Source: Caenorhabditis remanei
Taxonomy: Eukaryota; Nematoda; Chromadorea; Rhabditida; Rhabditidae
NCBI RefSeq assembly: GCF_010183535.1
Contig: NC_071330.1
Location: 5,499,717 to 5,563,716, forward strand
Reading direction: 5' to 3'
Length of the DNA: 64,000 nucleotides
Shown: in pieces, positions 1-10,480 of the stretch
Numbering within the stretch: position 1 is the first letter of the stretch
Layout: every line of letters begins with the position of its first letter
Notes under the pieces: generated by a model
Told to the model about the DNA's origin: nothing
What the model saw: the letters and a program-made list of their open reading frames with translations, nothing else
The model's database searches: none
Translations under genes and position numbers: made by a program

Positions 1-1080
1 ATGATCCTGTTGTTATCCGATACGGCGGTGATAAGGGTGGATCTCAAACCAAACTCTGCATAATGTTTGGTAGTATCGACCACCCAAACAATCCCCACAG
101 TCTTCTGCTTGTGGGCATGTACAAGGGTTCCGATGACTCCAAGTCACTGCAGGAATATATGGGCTCGGTGTTCGAACAGATCAATGAGATATCCACGCCG
201 AGAAAGGCCATGAGATCACTAGTCCTATCGTCGTTGTTGCCATCGGCACTGTAAATTCTTATTCTCGATTCTCGGTCACGCAGGACAGTCCTGTTCGACA
301 CCATGTTTCTCGTGCAAACTTGCATGGTCATGTAGACCTCCACACGCAACTCTTCTTGCTGACTTCGATTTCTCGATCGCTGCTGATGAATACGATCCGG
401 CCGACTTGAAAAGTCCACTTTTGAATGTTCCACCATCCTCTGATGCTCGGAATCGTCCAGAACTACGTCTTGAATCCTCTCGTAGCGTTGTACAATGTTC
501 TCGATTATGGTGAAGATTTGCCAGATGATGTGAAAGATCAGAAAAAGATGCTTCGAACGTTGGAGCAAGAAGAATCAGATTATAAAGCACGTGCTAAAGT
601 TCTTGAATCCTCAGTTCGTTCCATTGATTTATTAATAGAAGTTGTGAAGAAGACAAAGAATTATGGGAAAAAAGATCGATATATCATCATGTTGTCAATC
701 TGAGCATTGTTCGATGCCCCACTGTCAAAATACGGAGTTCCGTCGTTCGGATTCATTTGTATGTGATTCTTGTGACAAATCGATTCACTATGTGTGTGTT
801 GCTTTGTGATCGATTCCACTGTGGACACAGTTTAGAGATGCCTTGATTGTCGATTTTCCTTAGAAACTTTCGATGACCGATTTCCAGTTTTGACAGAAAT
901 TCCCGATAGAATATATGAGCAGCTGGAAAGTGATGAAGACGTTCTGAAAGATGTTTCGATTGAGAGAGAAAATTTACAATCACTCTTCAGTGACACCAAA
1001 GAAACTCGTAAACGTCTGGAATCTGCGCTTGAATCGATCGGTTGTGAAAATGTGTTAACGCGAAATGCGGCAATTTCTCT
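1..1080 (+). pseudogene. Broken 3' part of a repetitive zinc-finger-like ORF
   Basis: Coding-like blocks in the same order but different frames: about 3-254 (includes an RYGGDKGG stretch and a TKLC motif), about 290-425 (CxxC-like GQSCSTPCFSC), 425-703 (HPLMLGIVQNYVLNPL, then a Lys/Glu-rich coiled-coil-like stretch), about 685-810 (C and H residues ending in FVCDSCDKSIHYVC, PHD/zinc-finger-like), and 890-1080 (EIPDRIYEQLESDEDVL, then helical). No frame is open throughout, and a stop follows the zinc-finger-like block, so this is a decayed gene that begins before the window. The style resembles multi-copy, probably transposon-derived nematode ORFs, but I cannot name the family. The 3' end is cut by the inverted-repeat element at 1096. 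Confidence 0.5.
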
Positions 1081-1095
1081 CCCCGTGACGTCGCG

Positions 1096-1840
1096 GGCCC
1101 ATAATCCAGGGGTACATCGAAAAGGGTACATCGTGATCATAGGGTACATTGAATCGAAGGGTACAGTGAACCTTGGGGTACATCGAAGACCTATGATCAT
1201 GGGGTACATCAATGGGGTTATCACAGGGTACATTGAGTCAGAATTTTCTTAAAATTTCAGAAGTCTTACAGTTTTCATCAATTTTTGAGAAAAACTTTAC
1301 AGACGGTGTTCAATTAACATGTTACTGCTTTTTTCAGAGGGATAAAATAACATGAAAACTATTCTAATAACCGTTTGCAAGATGACTATATTGGAGCTTC
1401 TAAAATTGTTTCAAACATCTTCATTAATGCTAAACATTATTATTTCATCCCTCTGAAAAAAAAGCAGTAACATGTTAATTTAATTGAACTGTTAAGTTTT
1501 TCTCAAAAATTGATGAAAACTCTGAGACTTCTGAAATTTTAAGAAAATTCTGACTCGATGTATTGTCGCGACAAAAAAGTTCCGACATTTTTTACCGACG
1601 CGTGTTTGCGGACATAGTGCTAAATTATTAAATTTTGCATTGAGTCCGCAAACACGCGTCGGTAAAAAATGTCGGAACTTTTTTATTTCGATAATACCCT
1701 GTGATAACCCCATTGATGTACCCCATGATCATTGGTCCTCGATGTACCCCAAGATTCACTGTCCCCTTCGATTCAATGTACCCTTTGATCAAATTTTTCA
1801 TGGATGTACCCTTTTTCGATGTACCTTTGGATTATGGGCC
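1096..1840. mobile_element. MULE-like MITE with 9-bp target duplication
   Basis: The termini are inverted (GGCCCATAATCC at the left, GGATTATGGGCC at the right), with about 150-bp arms rich in GGGTACAT / ATGTACCC motifs. The flanks carry the direct repeat GACGTCGCG (1087-1095 and 1841-1849). The related flank at about 4797, GTGACGTGGCGGGCC, has no insert and serves as the empty site. A 9-bp duplication with long terminal repeats fits Mutator-like elements. No transposase is present. Inner arms (about 1248-1350 and 1440-1555) also pair, and a further foldback sits at 1571-1685. Confidence 0.75.
1571..1685. mobile_element. Small foldback MITE nested in the MULE-like element
   Basis: About 40-bp near-perfect inverted arms: AAAAAGTTCCGACATTTTTT at the left edge, its complement at the right edge, with CGACGCGTGTTTGCGGAC next to the short loop. 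It lies in the right half of the 1096-1840 element and interrupts its palindrome, so it inserted later. Confidence 0.6.
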
Positions 1841-2129
1841 GACGTCGCGGGACCATTTCACCAAAAAAAAAGAAAAAAATGAAATACAAAGGTAGGGAAC
1901 CGAAGAGTCGATATAAGTAGTGTTCTGTGTTGTCATTTATTTCAGCGATATTTGATGTCTGGCATACCAATAAAGAGATTATTAAAGAATAGAGTAGAAA
2001 AATTGAAAAAACGAGTAACAATTAACAAATTAGAACAAGAAAACTAGTTGTTAAATGGAAAAAAGTGCAGTAACACAACGAAGGTTAACAATGAAAGATG
2101 GAACATGGTGTAGTGTGCAGTCGCGTTTT

Positions 2130-3899
2130 TCAATCATACTCATTCTTAATTTCTCCAATTAAATCGGAATCAGAATTAGGCGGGATAAATTCTTGAGCAG
2201 GAATGGTGTCGATGTATTGATTGTTGAACTCGGTGTACTCATGCTCTTCTTTGATACGTTTCGATAGTATCGAATCTTCTTCGTACATGACATCATTTCG
2301 AATAGCTGGAATATCCTGCTTTTAGAGAAAGAAAAATTAAAATTTTCTAGAATTTACCACTTGTTTCGACATCATCGGGGTCTCCATTGTTCCTCTTTCT
2401 TATCGATGGCCACCACTCAGCATCATTCCTCGATCTGCAAGTATCAGTAATTTTCTATGTTCTTTCAGTTTTTTTTACTAACAATCTCTCAATACTCTTC
2501 ATTGAAGACATATCCACAATTGTTTCTTCTTTCTCATTTCTCTCCTCAATTTCCACCGACTCTTCATTGAACTCAAGTCTCGAAGTATCTGAACTTTTTC
2601 GATGAGCTGCAACCATAATCATTTTTGTCGATAGACTGTGATCTCCTTGCAAATTGAGACTTCCATCGATTGATTGATAAAGAATAATTCGATTTTCTTC
2701 GTCAACATCTACCAATGCATCTTCTCGAATCCTAAAATGGGAATTTAAATAAAAACCACGCCCACTTTCACTCACTCTCTGAGGAAACATTCTGGAACTT
2801 TTCCGCCAGAAATGAACATCATTTTCATTCTCGTAACCTTATCGTATTCAGTCGCCCAATATATTTTGTTTTTCACCACACTATATCTGTAAACGTATTT
2901 CTCAAAAACAGTGAATTCGAAGCCAGTTTATACCGTTTTAGCGCAGTGCCTTTTGCTTCAGAATTCACAACTTTTGTTTTGAATTCATCGATAAATATAG
3001 TGGGTGGAAGTGGATAATCCACAGTTTGCGTCATTCTCGCGAGAAACATCATCATTCTTTTGTTCTTTCTGTCGGTTTTCTGATAGATTGGGAACTGAAA
3101 ATCGATATTATTTGGTGGTTTTAAAGGTCAACTCTGATTTTTCATAAAACAATGTATGTGTGTCTGTGAGTTCATTTTCATTTCGAAAGAATTTTTTATT
3201 TGGTCTGAAACCGGCTGAGAACGAGCGGCGAAACAGTTTGGGCATTTCTGTGGCCGTGGAACATTCTAGAAATTTCTCTTTGAAAATGTTAGTTTTTCAG
3301 GTTTTCGTCGTTTACTATCAAGTTCATTGAAAGAAAACAACAAAAATGAGCGGAAAAAGCGACGAAATTGAAAACATCAACATGTCTCTATGCTTCTGAA
3401 ATTTCAGAACTAAACACTACAACTCCATGTCTTACATGCTTGCCACTGAGCTTAAGACCTCCTCCAATTGTTTCATATTCAATAATTCGCTGATGATTGT
3501 CAATTCTCACATACGCCTGGTGTTGCAGTCTGAAAACTTTAGAAAATAATTATTTGGTTAACTTTATTTATTAACTCAGTGAAAAAATCCGGATCGATTG
3601 GTATGCTCATCACGAAAATCAATCGAACCTTCGTATCGATTGTCAAATTATTCATTTCGTGAATTTTCAGAGTTTGCAGTCTGAAAATTAGTCATTTTCT
3701 GTTTAATACAGAAGTAATATTCTCACCTGTTCATGAGACTTGTTTCTGAATTCGGGTTGTCAGTAGCTACTTTGAATTCTCTGCATAATTCTCTCAATTT
3801 CACTGGCGTTTTTTCATTTTTCGTCGATTCAATGACAAATGCCAACAACTCGTTCGTTTCTTCCATGAAACCCTTACGAACGTCTGGTCTACAAGACAT
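2130..3899 (-). CDS. SPK-domain protein A (two SPK domains, 381 aa)
   Basis: Eight exons, read on the minus strand: 3899-3727, 3680-3576, 3529-3436, 3094-2934, 2886-2776, 2731-2483, 2434-2358, 2305-2130. All introns are GT-AG and the joined length (1146 nt) is in frame. The first SPK domain starts near residue 15 (ELLAFVIESTKNEKTPVKLR), continues through LQTLKIHEMNNL and ends with KLSGKH. The second runs from RMMMFLARMTQTVDYPLP to DGSLNLQGDHS. An acidic linker and a KRIKEEH tail follow. SPK (PF04435) is a nematode-expanded domain found with SET, PHD and kinase domains; its role here is unknown. The e4/e5 intron is only 47 bp. ATG 3899 is set by homology with the copies at 18362 and 43040, and this copy lacks their VYTPY segment. 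Confidence 0.8.
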
Positions 3900-3982
3900 T
3901 CTGGTTTGAACAACTGAAAAAAACACGAAAATTTCAAACTTTTCGCGAAAAATTCAAAAATTATAAAAATAAAGTACAACTA

Positions 3983-4121
3983 TTAGCACGACACGCTTCT
4001 TACAACCGCGCTCCACCGAAACCGAAGAAAGTTGTGTTCGAAATTGAGAGACTCAGAGAAAAGGAGACATTTTTCAACGGCATTTCGGTGGAACGCAGTT
4101 GTAAGAACTGTGCCGAGCTAA
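3983..4121. mobile_element. MITE, TTAGC...GCTAA family, TA target site
   Basis: 139-bp inverted repeat with ends TTAGCACG and CGAGCTAA, flanked by TA. The arms carry TCTTACAACCGCGCTCCACC and its near complement. Related copies lie at 10206-10480 and 25259-25396, with a decayed piece near 23452-23497. Confidence 0.7.
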
Positions 4122-4237
4122 TAATTAAAAAAATATTTTTTCAATTTAATTTCAATTGAAATAAGCGCAGATATTGGTAGAAATAATGTTTTTTGGTGAT
4201 TCAATTTGATGAAGAAAAAAACAGAAGAAGATCAACG

Positions 4238-4502
4238 GAGTCCGTACGAATCGGGAAGAAACGAAATTGGGAAGAAACGAATCGGGAAGAACGAAAACCG
4301 TGCGGCAAAGTTGCGAAAACCGCGCGCGCAGGTTGCAAATACTGTATTTTCAGGCTAAAAGGAGTTGCAACGCCTATAAAAGTCTCTGAAAATACAGTAT
4401 TTGCAACCTGCGCGCGCGGTTTTCGCAACTTTGCCGCACGGTTTTCGTTCTTCCCGATTCGTTTCTTCCCGATCGCGCATTCTTCCCGATTTGTACGGTC
4501 TC
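4238..4502. mobile_element. Foldback MITE flanked by a 13-bp direct repeat
   Basis: 265-bp palindrome with termini GAGTCCGTACGAATCGGG and CCCGATTTGTACGGTCTC and a long inner arm (GTTGCGAAAACCGCGCGCGC and complement). It is flanked by AAGAAGATCAACG at 4225-4237 and 4503-4515. Paralogous sequence near 18539-18560 and 42842-42868 reads straight through without the insert. Confidence 0.8.
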
Positions 4503-5214
4503 AAGAAGATCAACGAATTAATTGTCGACTACGGTAGCTACCGAAGTACGCAATGCAGACAATGCCCAATATTTTACGAGCAGACAGCCCGTCTTTTTTT
4601 CGAAATATTTCCTCGATTTTTACTGCCTTTTTCGATTGTTTTTCATCGGATTTCCCCCACTTCTGATAAAAAAAAGTTTTGAAATTATCCTTCTAACGGA
4701 ATTTAATTTATTGAACCTTAATTATTGCAAAGCGATAATTCTTTCATAAATTTAACATCGAGAAGCTGCACGCGAAATGCGTCACTTTCTCTTCTCGTGA
4801 CGTGGCGGGCCATTTCACCAAAATTGCATGCGCCTTTAAATAAAACCCTGCGGCATCGTTTCCTGAATTTAAAATACACGAAAAACGAGTAAATAGAAGA
4901 CTATGAAATAAAAAGGCAGCGAACCAAAGAGTTAGTATAAATAAGTAGTGTTCTGTGTTGTCATTTATTTCCAGTAATATTTTGAATTACAATTGAAAAG
5001 GCAAATAAAACACATTTTTACCTCAGTAATAGTGAATTCTAAACCACCATGCAGTAAAGAAGAAAGGGGGGACGGTGTCTGGCATACCAAAGAAAGTGAT
5101 TATTAAAGAAGAGTTTTAAAAATCAGTAACAATTAACAAATTAGAACAAGACAACTAGAACAACAAAGGTTAACAATGAAAGATGGATGATGGTGTAGTG
5201 TGCAGTCGCATTTT

Positions 5215-6472
5215 TCAATCATACTCATTCTTAATTTCTTCAATTAAATCGGAACTATAATTAGGCGGAATGAATTCTTGAACAGGAATAGTGTCGATGT
5301 ATTGATTGTTGAATACTGCGTAATTATGCTCTTCTTTGATACGTTTCTTCGTTATAGCTGTCGTTGGATCTTCTTCGTACATGACATCATTTCGTGTAGC
5401 TGAAAAATCCTATTTATAGAGAAAAAAAGATAAATTTCTGGAATTTACCGCTTTTTTCACCATTATTAATTGAAAGTGAAAAGTCGAGGTCACCCATGCT
5501 TCTCTTTCTCATCGATGGGCACCACTCAGCATCATTCGTCGATCTGAAAGTAATAAATCAATAGTTTTCCAAGCACTTTCAGTTTATTTTACTAACAATC
5601 TCTCATTTCTCTTCATTGAAGGCAAATCAACAATTGTCTCTTCTTTCTCTTCAATTTCCACCGACTCTTCATCGGACTCAAGCTGCGCAATATCAAAACT
5701 ATTCCGATGAGCTGAAAACATATTCATTTTTATCGATCGACTGTGATCTCCTTGTAAATTGAGACTTCCATCGATTGATTGATAAAGAATAATTCGATTT
5801 TTTTCGTCAACATCTACCAATGCATCTTCTCGTAGCCTAGAAAGGAGTTTTTTGTAAAACCACGCCCACTTTCACTCACTCTCTGAGGAAACATTCGGGA
5901 ACTTTTCCGCCAGAAATGAACATCATCTTCATTCTCGTAACCTTATCGTATTCAGTCGCCCAATATACCGTAAATACTGTATTATAACGGCACCTGTAAT
6001 AGAACGGCACCTGTATTATAACGGCACCCCATCTCTACTCAGAATCCATTAAAATGCTATCAGGAGGTTTTTTCTCGGTTCTGATTAGAAGCAACGTGTT
6101 TGGTCACTTCTAGATCAGCAAATAGAAAGTCCAAAAAAAGTTTTTTCGTTCCATTTCAATGAGTTTCTGAAACCACAAAATTTCTCTCGGAGGCAGTTGA
6201 AAAATATAACTGCATGCCGTTATAATACAGTATTTACGGTATTTTGTCTTTCAACTCTCTATATCTGTAAACGTATTTATCAAAAACAGTGAATTCGAAG
6301 CCAGATTATACCGTTTTACCGCAGTGTTTTTTGCTTCAGAAGTTGCACATATTGCTATGAATTCATTGATAAAGAAATAAGGTGGGAGTGGATAATCCAT
6401 AGTTTCCGTCATTCTCGCGAGAAGCATCATCATTCTTTTGTTCTTTCTGTCGGTTTCCGGGAATCTTGAATA
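5215..6472 (-). pseudogene. Truncated SPK-domain copy disrupted by a MITE
   Basis: Minus-strand homologue of exons 4-8 of the SPK gene at 2130-3899. It begins at 6472 with the second SPK domain (RMMMLLARMTETMDYPLPP), includes DGSLNLQGDHSRSIK near 5745, and ends at a stop at 5215-5217. Exons 1-3, encoding the first SPK domain, are missing: similarity stops near 6505. Coding exon 5 is split by the TA-flanked MITE at 5968-6239, which introduces a stop a few codons in. Non-functional as a two-domain protein. Confidence 0.75.
5968..6239. mobile_element. TA-flanked MITE with ACGGCACC repeats
   Basis: 272 bp, inserted at TA (5966-5967 and 6240-6241). Terminal repeats are CCGTAAATACTGTATTATAA at the left and the complement at the right. 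Next to the left end is a 17-bp tandem repeat of the form ACCTGTAATAGAACGGC. A TA duplication suggests the Tc1/mariner superfamily. The same end and 17-mer recur in the 788-bp 5S/SL1 spacer. Confidence 0.8.
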
Positions 6473-6902
6473 CTGAAAATTGATATTATTTGGTGGTTTT
6501 AAGGCAAATTCTTTGTGAAATTTATTTTGTTATATCAATTTTGCTTTTTTTCAATGTTTACATCCGAAATTTGAGTATTAAACACCAGGGCTGTGCAGCA
6601 ACAGCTTTTTTCAGCAACTCGGCAACTCGGCAACTAGAAGGGCGGTTGTTGATGAAGACATCTTCACGTTCACATCTTGCATTCTTCGAAACACGTTCAA
6701 TCTCTTTTCGAGTTAAGATCTTTTTGAGATGAGAAGATGGGTCCGGAGTGAAATCAACTGGATTGTTCATATCATATTCTGGACTGACGTATGATTTGAA
6801 CAACATTTCTTTCGTTCTGAAAATACAATAAGATTCAGATGGAAATGATTTAAAAGAGGACTGCTCGGAATCTATGTTTCATTCAAGATTAGGGTTTTCA
6901 TA

Positions 6903-8362
6903 CAGTACTGGAATGTGAACAATCCGTCATTTGATGTTGTCAGTTGAAAGTGGTCAACTTTGAGAGTGTCACATGACCTCGCTGATTGTCTCACAATATT
7001 GATAGTTTATGGACTATACAGATCACAAGTCTTTTTTTTTCAATTGGCAACATTTTGTACTAGTACACCCTAGTGAAGTTACAGTCCATCAATGAACAAA
7101 ATTGTTTTTTTAAACTCTGCTTTTATCACCGAAAAGGGCAGCAATTTCAAAAAGTACACTTGACCATCGATCACTCACTAGTGTGTACTCGTACAAAAAA
7201 GTTGTTAACTACAAAAATGAAGCTCTATTTATAATCTACACAGGTGAACCGCTGGGAATCCTAAATGTGAAGGTGCCAGAATAGCGCCCTATATGTGTCC
7301 ATAAATGAAAAGTGGATCGCGCGTGTGCCGCATATGTGCGGTCGTCTTTTCTGTGTACTGGCAGCGCGTGAACCCATAATGCTCCCATATACGTTCCATG
7401 TATGGTCCATATTTGAGGGTGCCGGCCGGCCGCCGCAACGACACTCCGGAATTACACGTGGGCGTGTTGTTTACCGTAAATCGACGCGACATTTTTTTCT
7501 ATAAGTCCGGGCCCATTTTCTCCGTTTCTCGAAGTTTTTCACCTATTTTCTTCATTCTTTTTGCACAAAACAGATAATGGCAAACTTCAAAAATAAAAAG
7601 AAATCTATTGAGACTTGCGGAAACTTATTTTTTTAATACAAAAATTGTTATTTTCTCAAGAAACTAGAATTTTAAGTTTTTGTTGAGAAGTTCGGGTCTG
7701 ATGTTCTGCTTCACTTCGGTATGATAAGAAATCATATTTTTCAGGAGGATTTAAAGGTAAGAAGGTAAGTATTTGTCATACCGAAGTAAAGTCAAAATAC
7801 CGGACTTCGAATTTCTTCGACGGGTATCATTTTCTTTCAGAGCTCAAAGAAAAGCTTGAGAATCAATGATTGTGTTATAATCACCAAGCTAACATATAAT
7901 GTTTATAGGAAATCGTGTGTGATTTTCATTTTTTTAAAGTATTGCCATTATCTGTTTAAAAAAGGAAAGAACTTCGAGAAAAAAGGAAAAAATATACAAG
8001 TCCGAGATGGGAAGTGAACAAGTTGGAAAAAAGAAAAGTGAAACAACATGATAACATTACATACCAATCACAACAATGAATTAGGCCTTTCTAGTGTTTC
8101 ATACAGAATAATCAACCAAATACGGTTGGTAGAATTAATGCTGATATGCTATCCATATGCGTTCCATATGCTCCCCACGTTTTCGGCCGACCGCGCGGTG
8201 ATCCACATAGACACATATAGGGTCCAACCCTCATTCTTTTTAGCCGCACATACGCTATCGCGCGGTTCCATATGTGTTCCCCAGCGGTTCACCTGTGTAT
8301 ACACTCCGTTAACAATCGACATTGTGATGCCATTAGGGAGGCCGTGACACATTCACAAAGAT
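6903..8362. mobile_element. Tc1-end MITE, split by a later insertion
   Basis: Starts TACAGTACTGG, close to Tc1 termini. The left arm contains GTCAACTTTGAGAGTGTCAC and GTACTAGTACAC; the right arm resumes after 8297 with ACAATCGACATTGTGATG. Members of the same family lie at 26779-27188, 28105-28500, 32906-33321 and 45328-45684. The 7239-8297 element is inserted in its right half, and its right end is degraded. Confidence 0.5.
7239..8297. mobile_element. 1.06-kb inverted-repeat element, TA target site
   Basis: The termini CACAGGTGAACCGCTGGG and CCCAGCGGTTCACCTGTG are perfect inverted repeats flanked by TA (7237-7238 and 8298-8299). The subterminal GC-rich arms (CGCGCG, CCGGCCGG, CCATATG motifs) are partly complementary. 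The core is AT-rich with no long ORF and no visible transposase. Confidence 0.75.
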
Positions 8363-8445
8363 GACAATCATTCTTATATATAAAACGCATGTGGGGTTTG
8401 TCCATCTGTCCCAATGTCCGCAAATTTTGAGAAATGAGAAAGAAA

Positions 8446-8520
8446 GGCGGCCGAGCCCAAAATCGAACTTGCTCTCTTTGCGCAGAGACCGCCGCCTTGG
8501 ACCACTCGGCCACGCGGACA
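8446..8520 (-). other. tRNA-like sequence (tRNA pseudogene or SINE head)
   Basis: The minus strand reads GTCCGCGTGGCCGAGTGG (D-arm/A-box of Ser/Leu type), an anticodon-like hairpin TCTCTGCGCAAAGAGA, and a B-box-like GTTCGATTTTGGGC. The acceptor ends do not pair, the T-stem is poor and there is no variable arm, so it is unlikely to be a working tRNA. It lies in intron 4 of gene copy X'. Confidence 0.55.
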
Positions 8521-10205
8521 CATTTCTGAGAAGATGAACACGAAAATAAGGAGAAGCCAGCCGGATGAAGCGCCGAAGGCGCGGCAGCCAGGCTGGTTTT
8601 CAAATAAAAAACATCAAGTTTCACAATTTTTATGACCAGTTCTGTAGGTTAAAATCAGATGAAACATATTTTTCAGAGATTCTATCTTCTGGTTTTAATT
8701 TTAAAAACTTATTTGCTTGCCAAAAAACTCATTTAGACTAGTTTTTGTGGCCTAGAAATAAAGGTCTCAAAAGTCTGCGATCTCTAAAACTAAAACTAGT
8801 GCAAAACAAACAATTGTTCAGTTTTTCAGCTCATGGCCTAGGAACCCTTATTCAGGAAAACTAGTCCCCCCCCGTTTGATGAATATTTTCTCCTATTCTT
8901 TCACTCACGGCTGCGCGACGTCATCCGATTTTCTCATCCAAGATTTGGTCTTATCGAAAATATTTTTGAAAAAGGACTTCTTTTTGGCAGGATTCCGTTT
9001 ATCCACGGATGGTGGTCTCATAGAATCAGACTGTTTGTTGTTGGCTCTTCCTTTTCTGGCAACATTTTCAGCCGACTTATCCAATTTCAGAGGGACATAT
9101 GTAGACGCACGAGGGCTTGCAAGTGACTCTTTCTGAAACTTAGTTATGTGGAGACTGTAGATGTCTGATGGGAGACTAGTTTTGCAATGACTTGGGTTTC
9201 TAGGCCACCAGATGGAAAACTAGTCCATTACTCACCGATCCATTATTCAACTTCTTGCGTCTCCTCCTCTCATCCGACAACTGTAACTGTTGCTTTCTTC
9301 CACTATTCCGTCCACTTCCTTTCTGTTTTATCACTCTCTTTCTTCTCGCTCGTTTCGATCCCTCTTTCGTCGCCTTCTTTCTCTTCTCATCACTCTTATC
9401 ATCTGTGGTTACTGTAACTGGTGTCGTCACTTTCTTCACCAAATCAGTATCACTATTCTGTGGTTCCACCGTAAGAATCCGAATCTCTGAATCTTGACAC
9501 TCGGGTTCCTCGGTCTCTCGTTCTCCTGGTTCTCTTTCTCGTGTGTCACGTGGCACGATGTCCCGATGTCCGTCTTCGTCTTTCTCTGCCGACTGTTTCT
9601 CAACAGATGGCTTATCAAGTGACGGTTTCTCTTCATCTTCCCATGGCTTCTCTTCCATCTTGTCTACAGTACCTTCGTCATCTTTCGAAATAGTAGCTTC
9701 CCGAGATGTCGTCTTTGTTTTCAGACGGCGACGACGTCGTTGTTTTGAGAATTTCGGACGGAGCACAGGTGGCAATTCGCTTCTTTCTCTCTGCTCTTTT
9801 TGGTCTTTTGAATCTTCCGCAGAACTGAAATATACTACTCAAAGTAATTCTATTTTTAGACCCCCATCGTTCTCTTTTTTGATCGAAAGTTCTTTGAATA
9901 CTTTTCCACGTGTCCTCCTACAGTACACTCTCTCAACTCACTTGTTAATCGATGGTTTTCCATTCTGATCACTGCTATTTACGTCCATTTCGCTCTTTGT
10001 CAACTGGAAACGAAAGCTCTATGATTTTGAAAAATGGGTCTCGAGGGACGTTTTGAAACCGAGACATTTGGCAACTTTGGTATTTTGACACCAGACATTT
10101 CGAAACCATGGCATGTCGACACTAAACAAAATCTAGCATATTCTCCTCAATTTTCGAGGATCGCGAAAGTCTTCATTGGTATTCTTCACATTTTGAGCCG
10201 GAATA

Positions 10206-10480
10206 TTAGCGGCCCACCCCCTCTTACAACTGCGCCCCACCGCAAACGAGAGAGTATCGGAGAGAGACGCAGAATTTTTTCTCGCGCGAACAAATATTTT
10301 TACCATTTTTGACCTATTTTTGCTGTTTTTAAGAACAAATTACATAAAATCTTTCGAAAAATAGTGAAAATAGGTCAAAAACTGTGAAAATAATTGTTGG
10401 CGCGAAAAAAAAATCTGCGTCTCTCGCCGATACTCTCTCGTTTGCGGCAGGGCGCAGTTGTAACGAATTTGCTCGGCTAA
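10206..10480. mobile_element. MITE, TTAGC...GCTAA family, in X' intron 1
   Basis: 275-bp palindrome flanked by TA (10204-10205 and 10481-10482), with ends TTAGCGGCC and GCTCGGCTAA. The arms contain CTTACAACTGCGCCCCACCG and GAGAGAGTATCGG. It is absent from the matching intron of gene X (24867-25126), so it inserted after the duplication. Confidence 0.75.

Larger units (their letters stand above)
3900..5214. other. Intergenic region between SPK copies
   Basis: Holds the MITEs at 3983-4121 and 4238-4502. A block at about 4510-4765 is conserved with the divergent SPK/F-box promoter at 18540-18760 and 42640-42850, although no F-box gene follows here. The stretch 4770-5120 repeats the downstream flank of SPK copy A (about 1855-2060), showing a direct tandem duplication of the SPK unit. 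No gene seen. Confidence 0.6.

Noticed and set aside
44..568. 174-aa minus-strand ORF at the left edge
   Set aside because: Overlaps the plus-strand homologous blocks of the decayed gene and shows no recognisable domain.
8446..8520. Functional tRNA-Ser/Leu
   Set aside because: No acceptor-stem pairing, poor T-stem and no variable arm.
9200..9775. Plus-strand ORFs (Ser/Phe-rich, e.g. 9187-9968) opposite gene X'
   Set aside because: Antisense shadows of the Arg/Lys/Glu-rich exon 3 on the minus strand; the same shadows appear opposite gene X.
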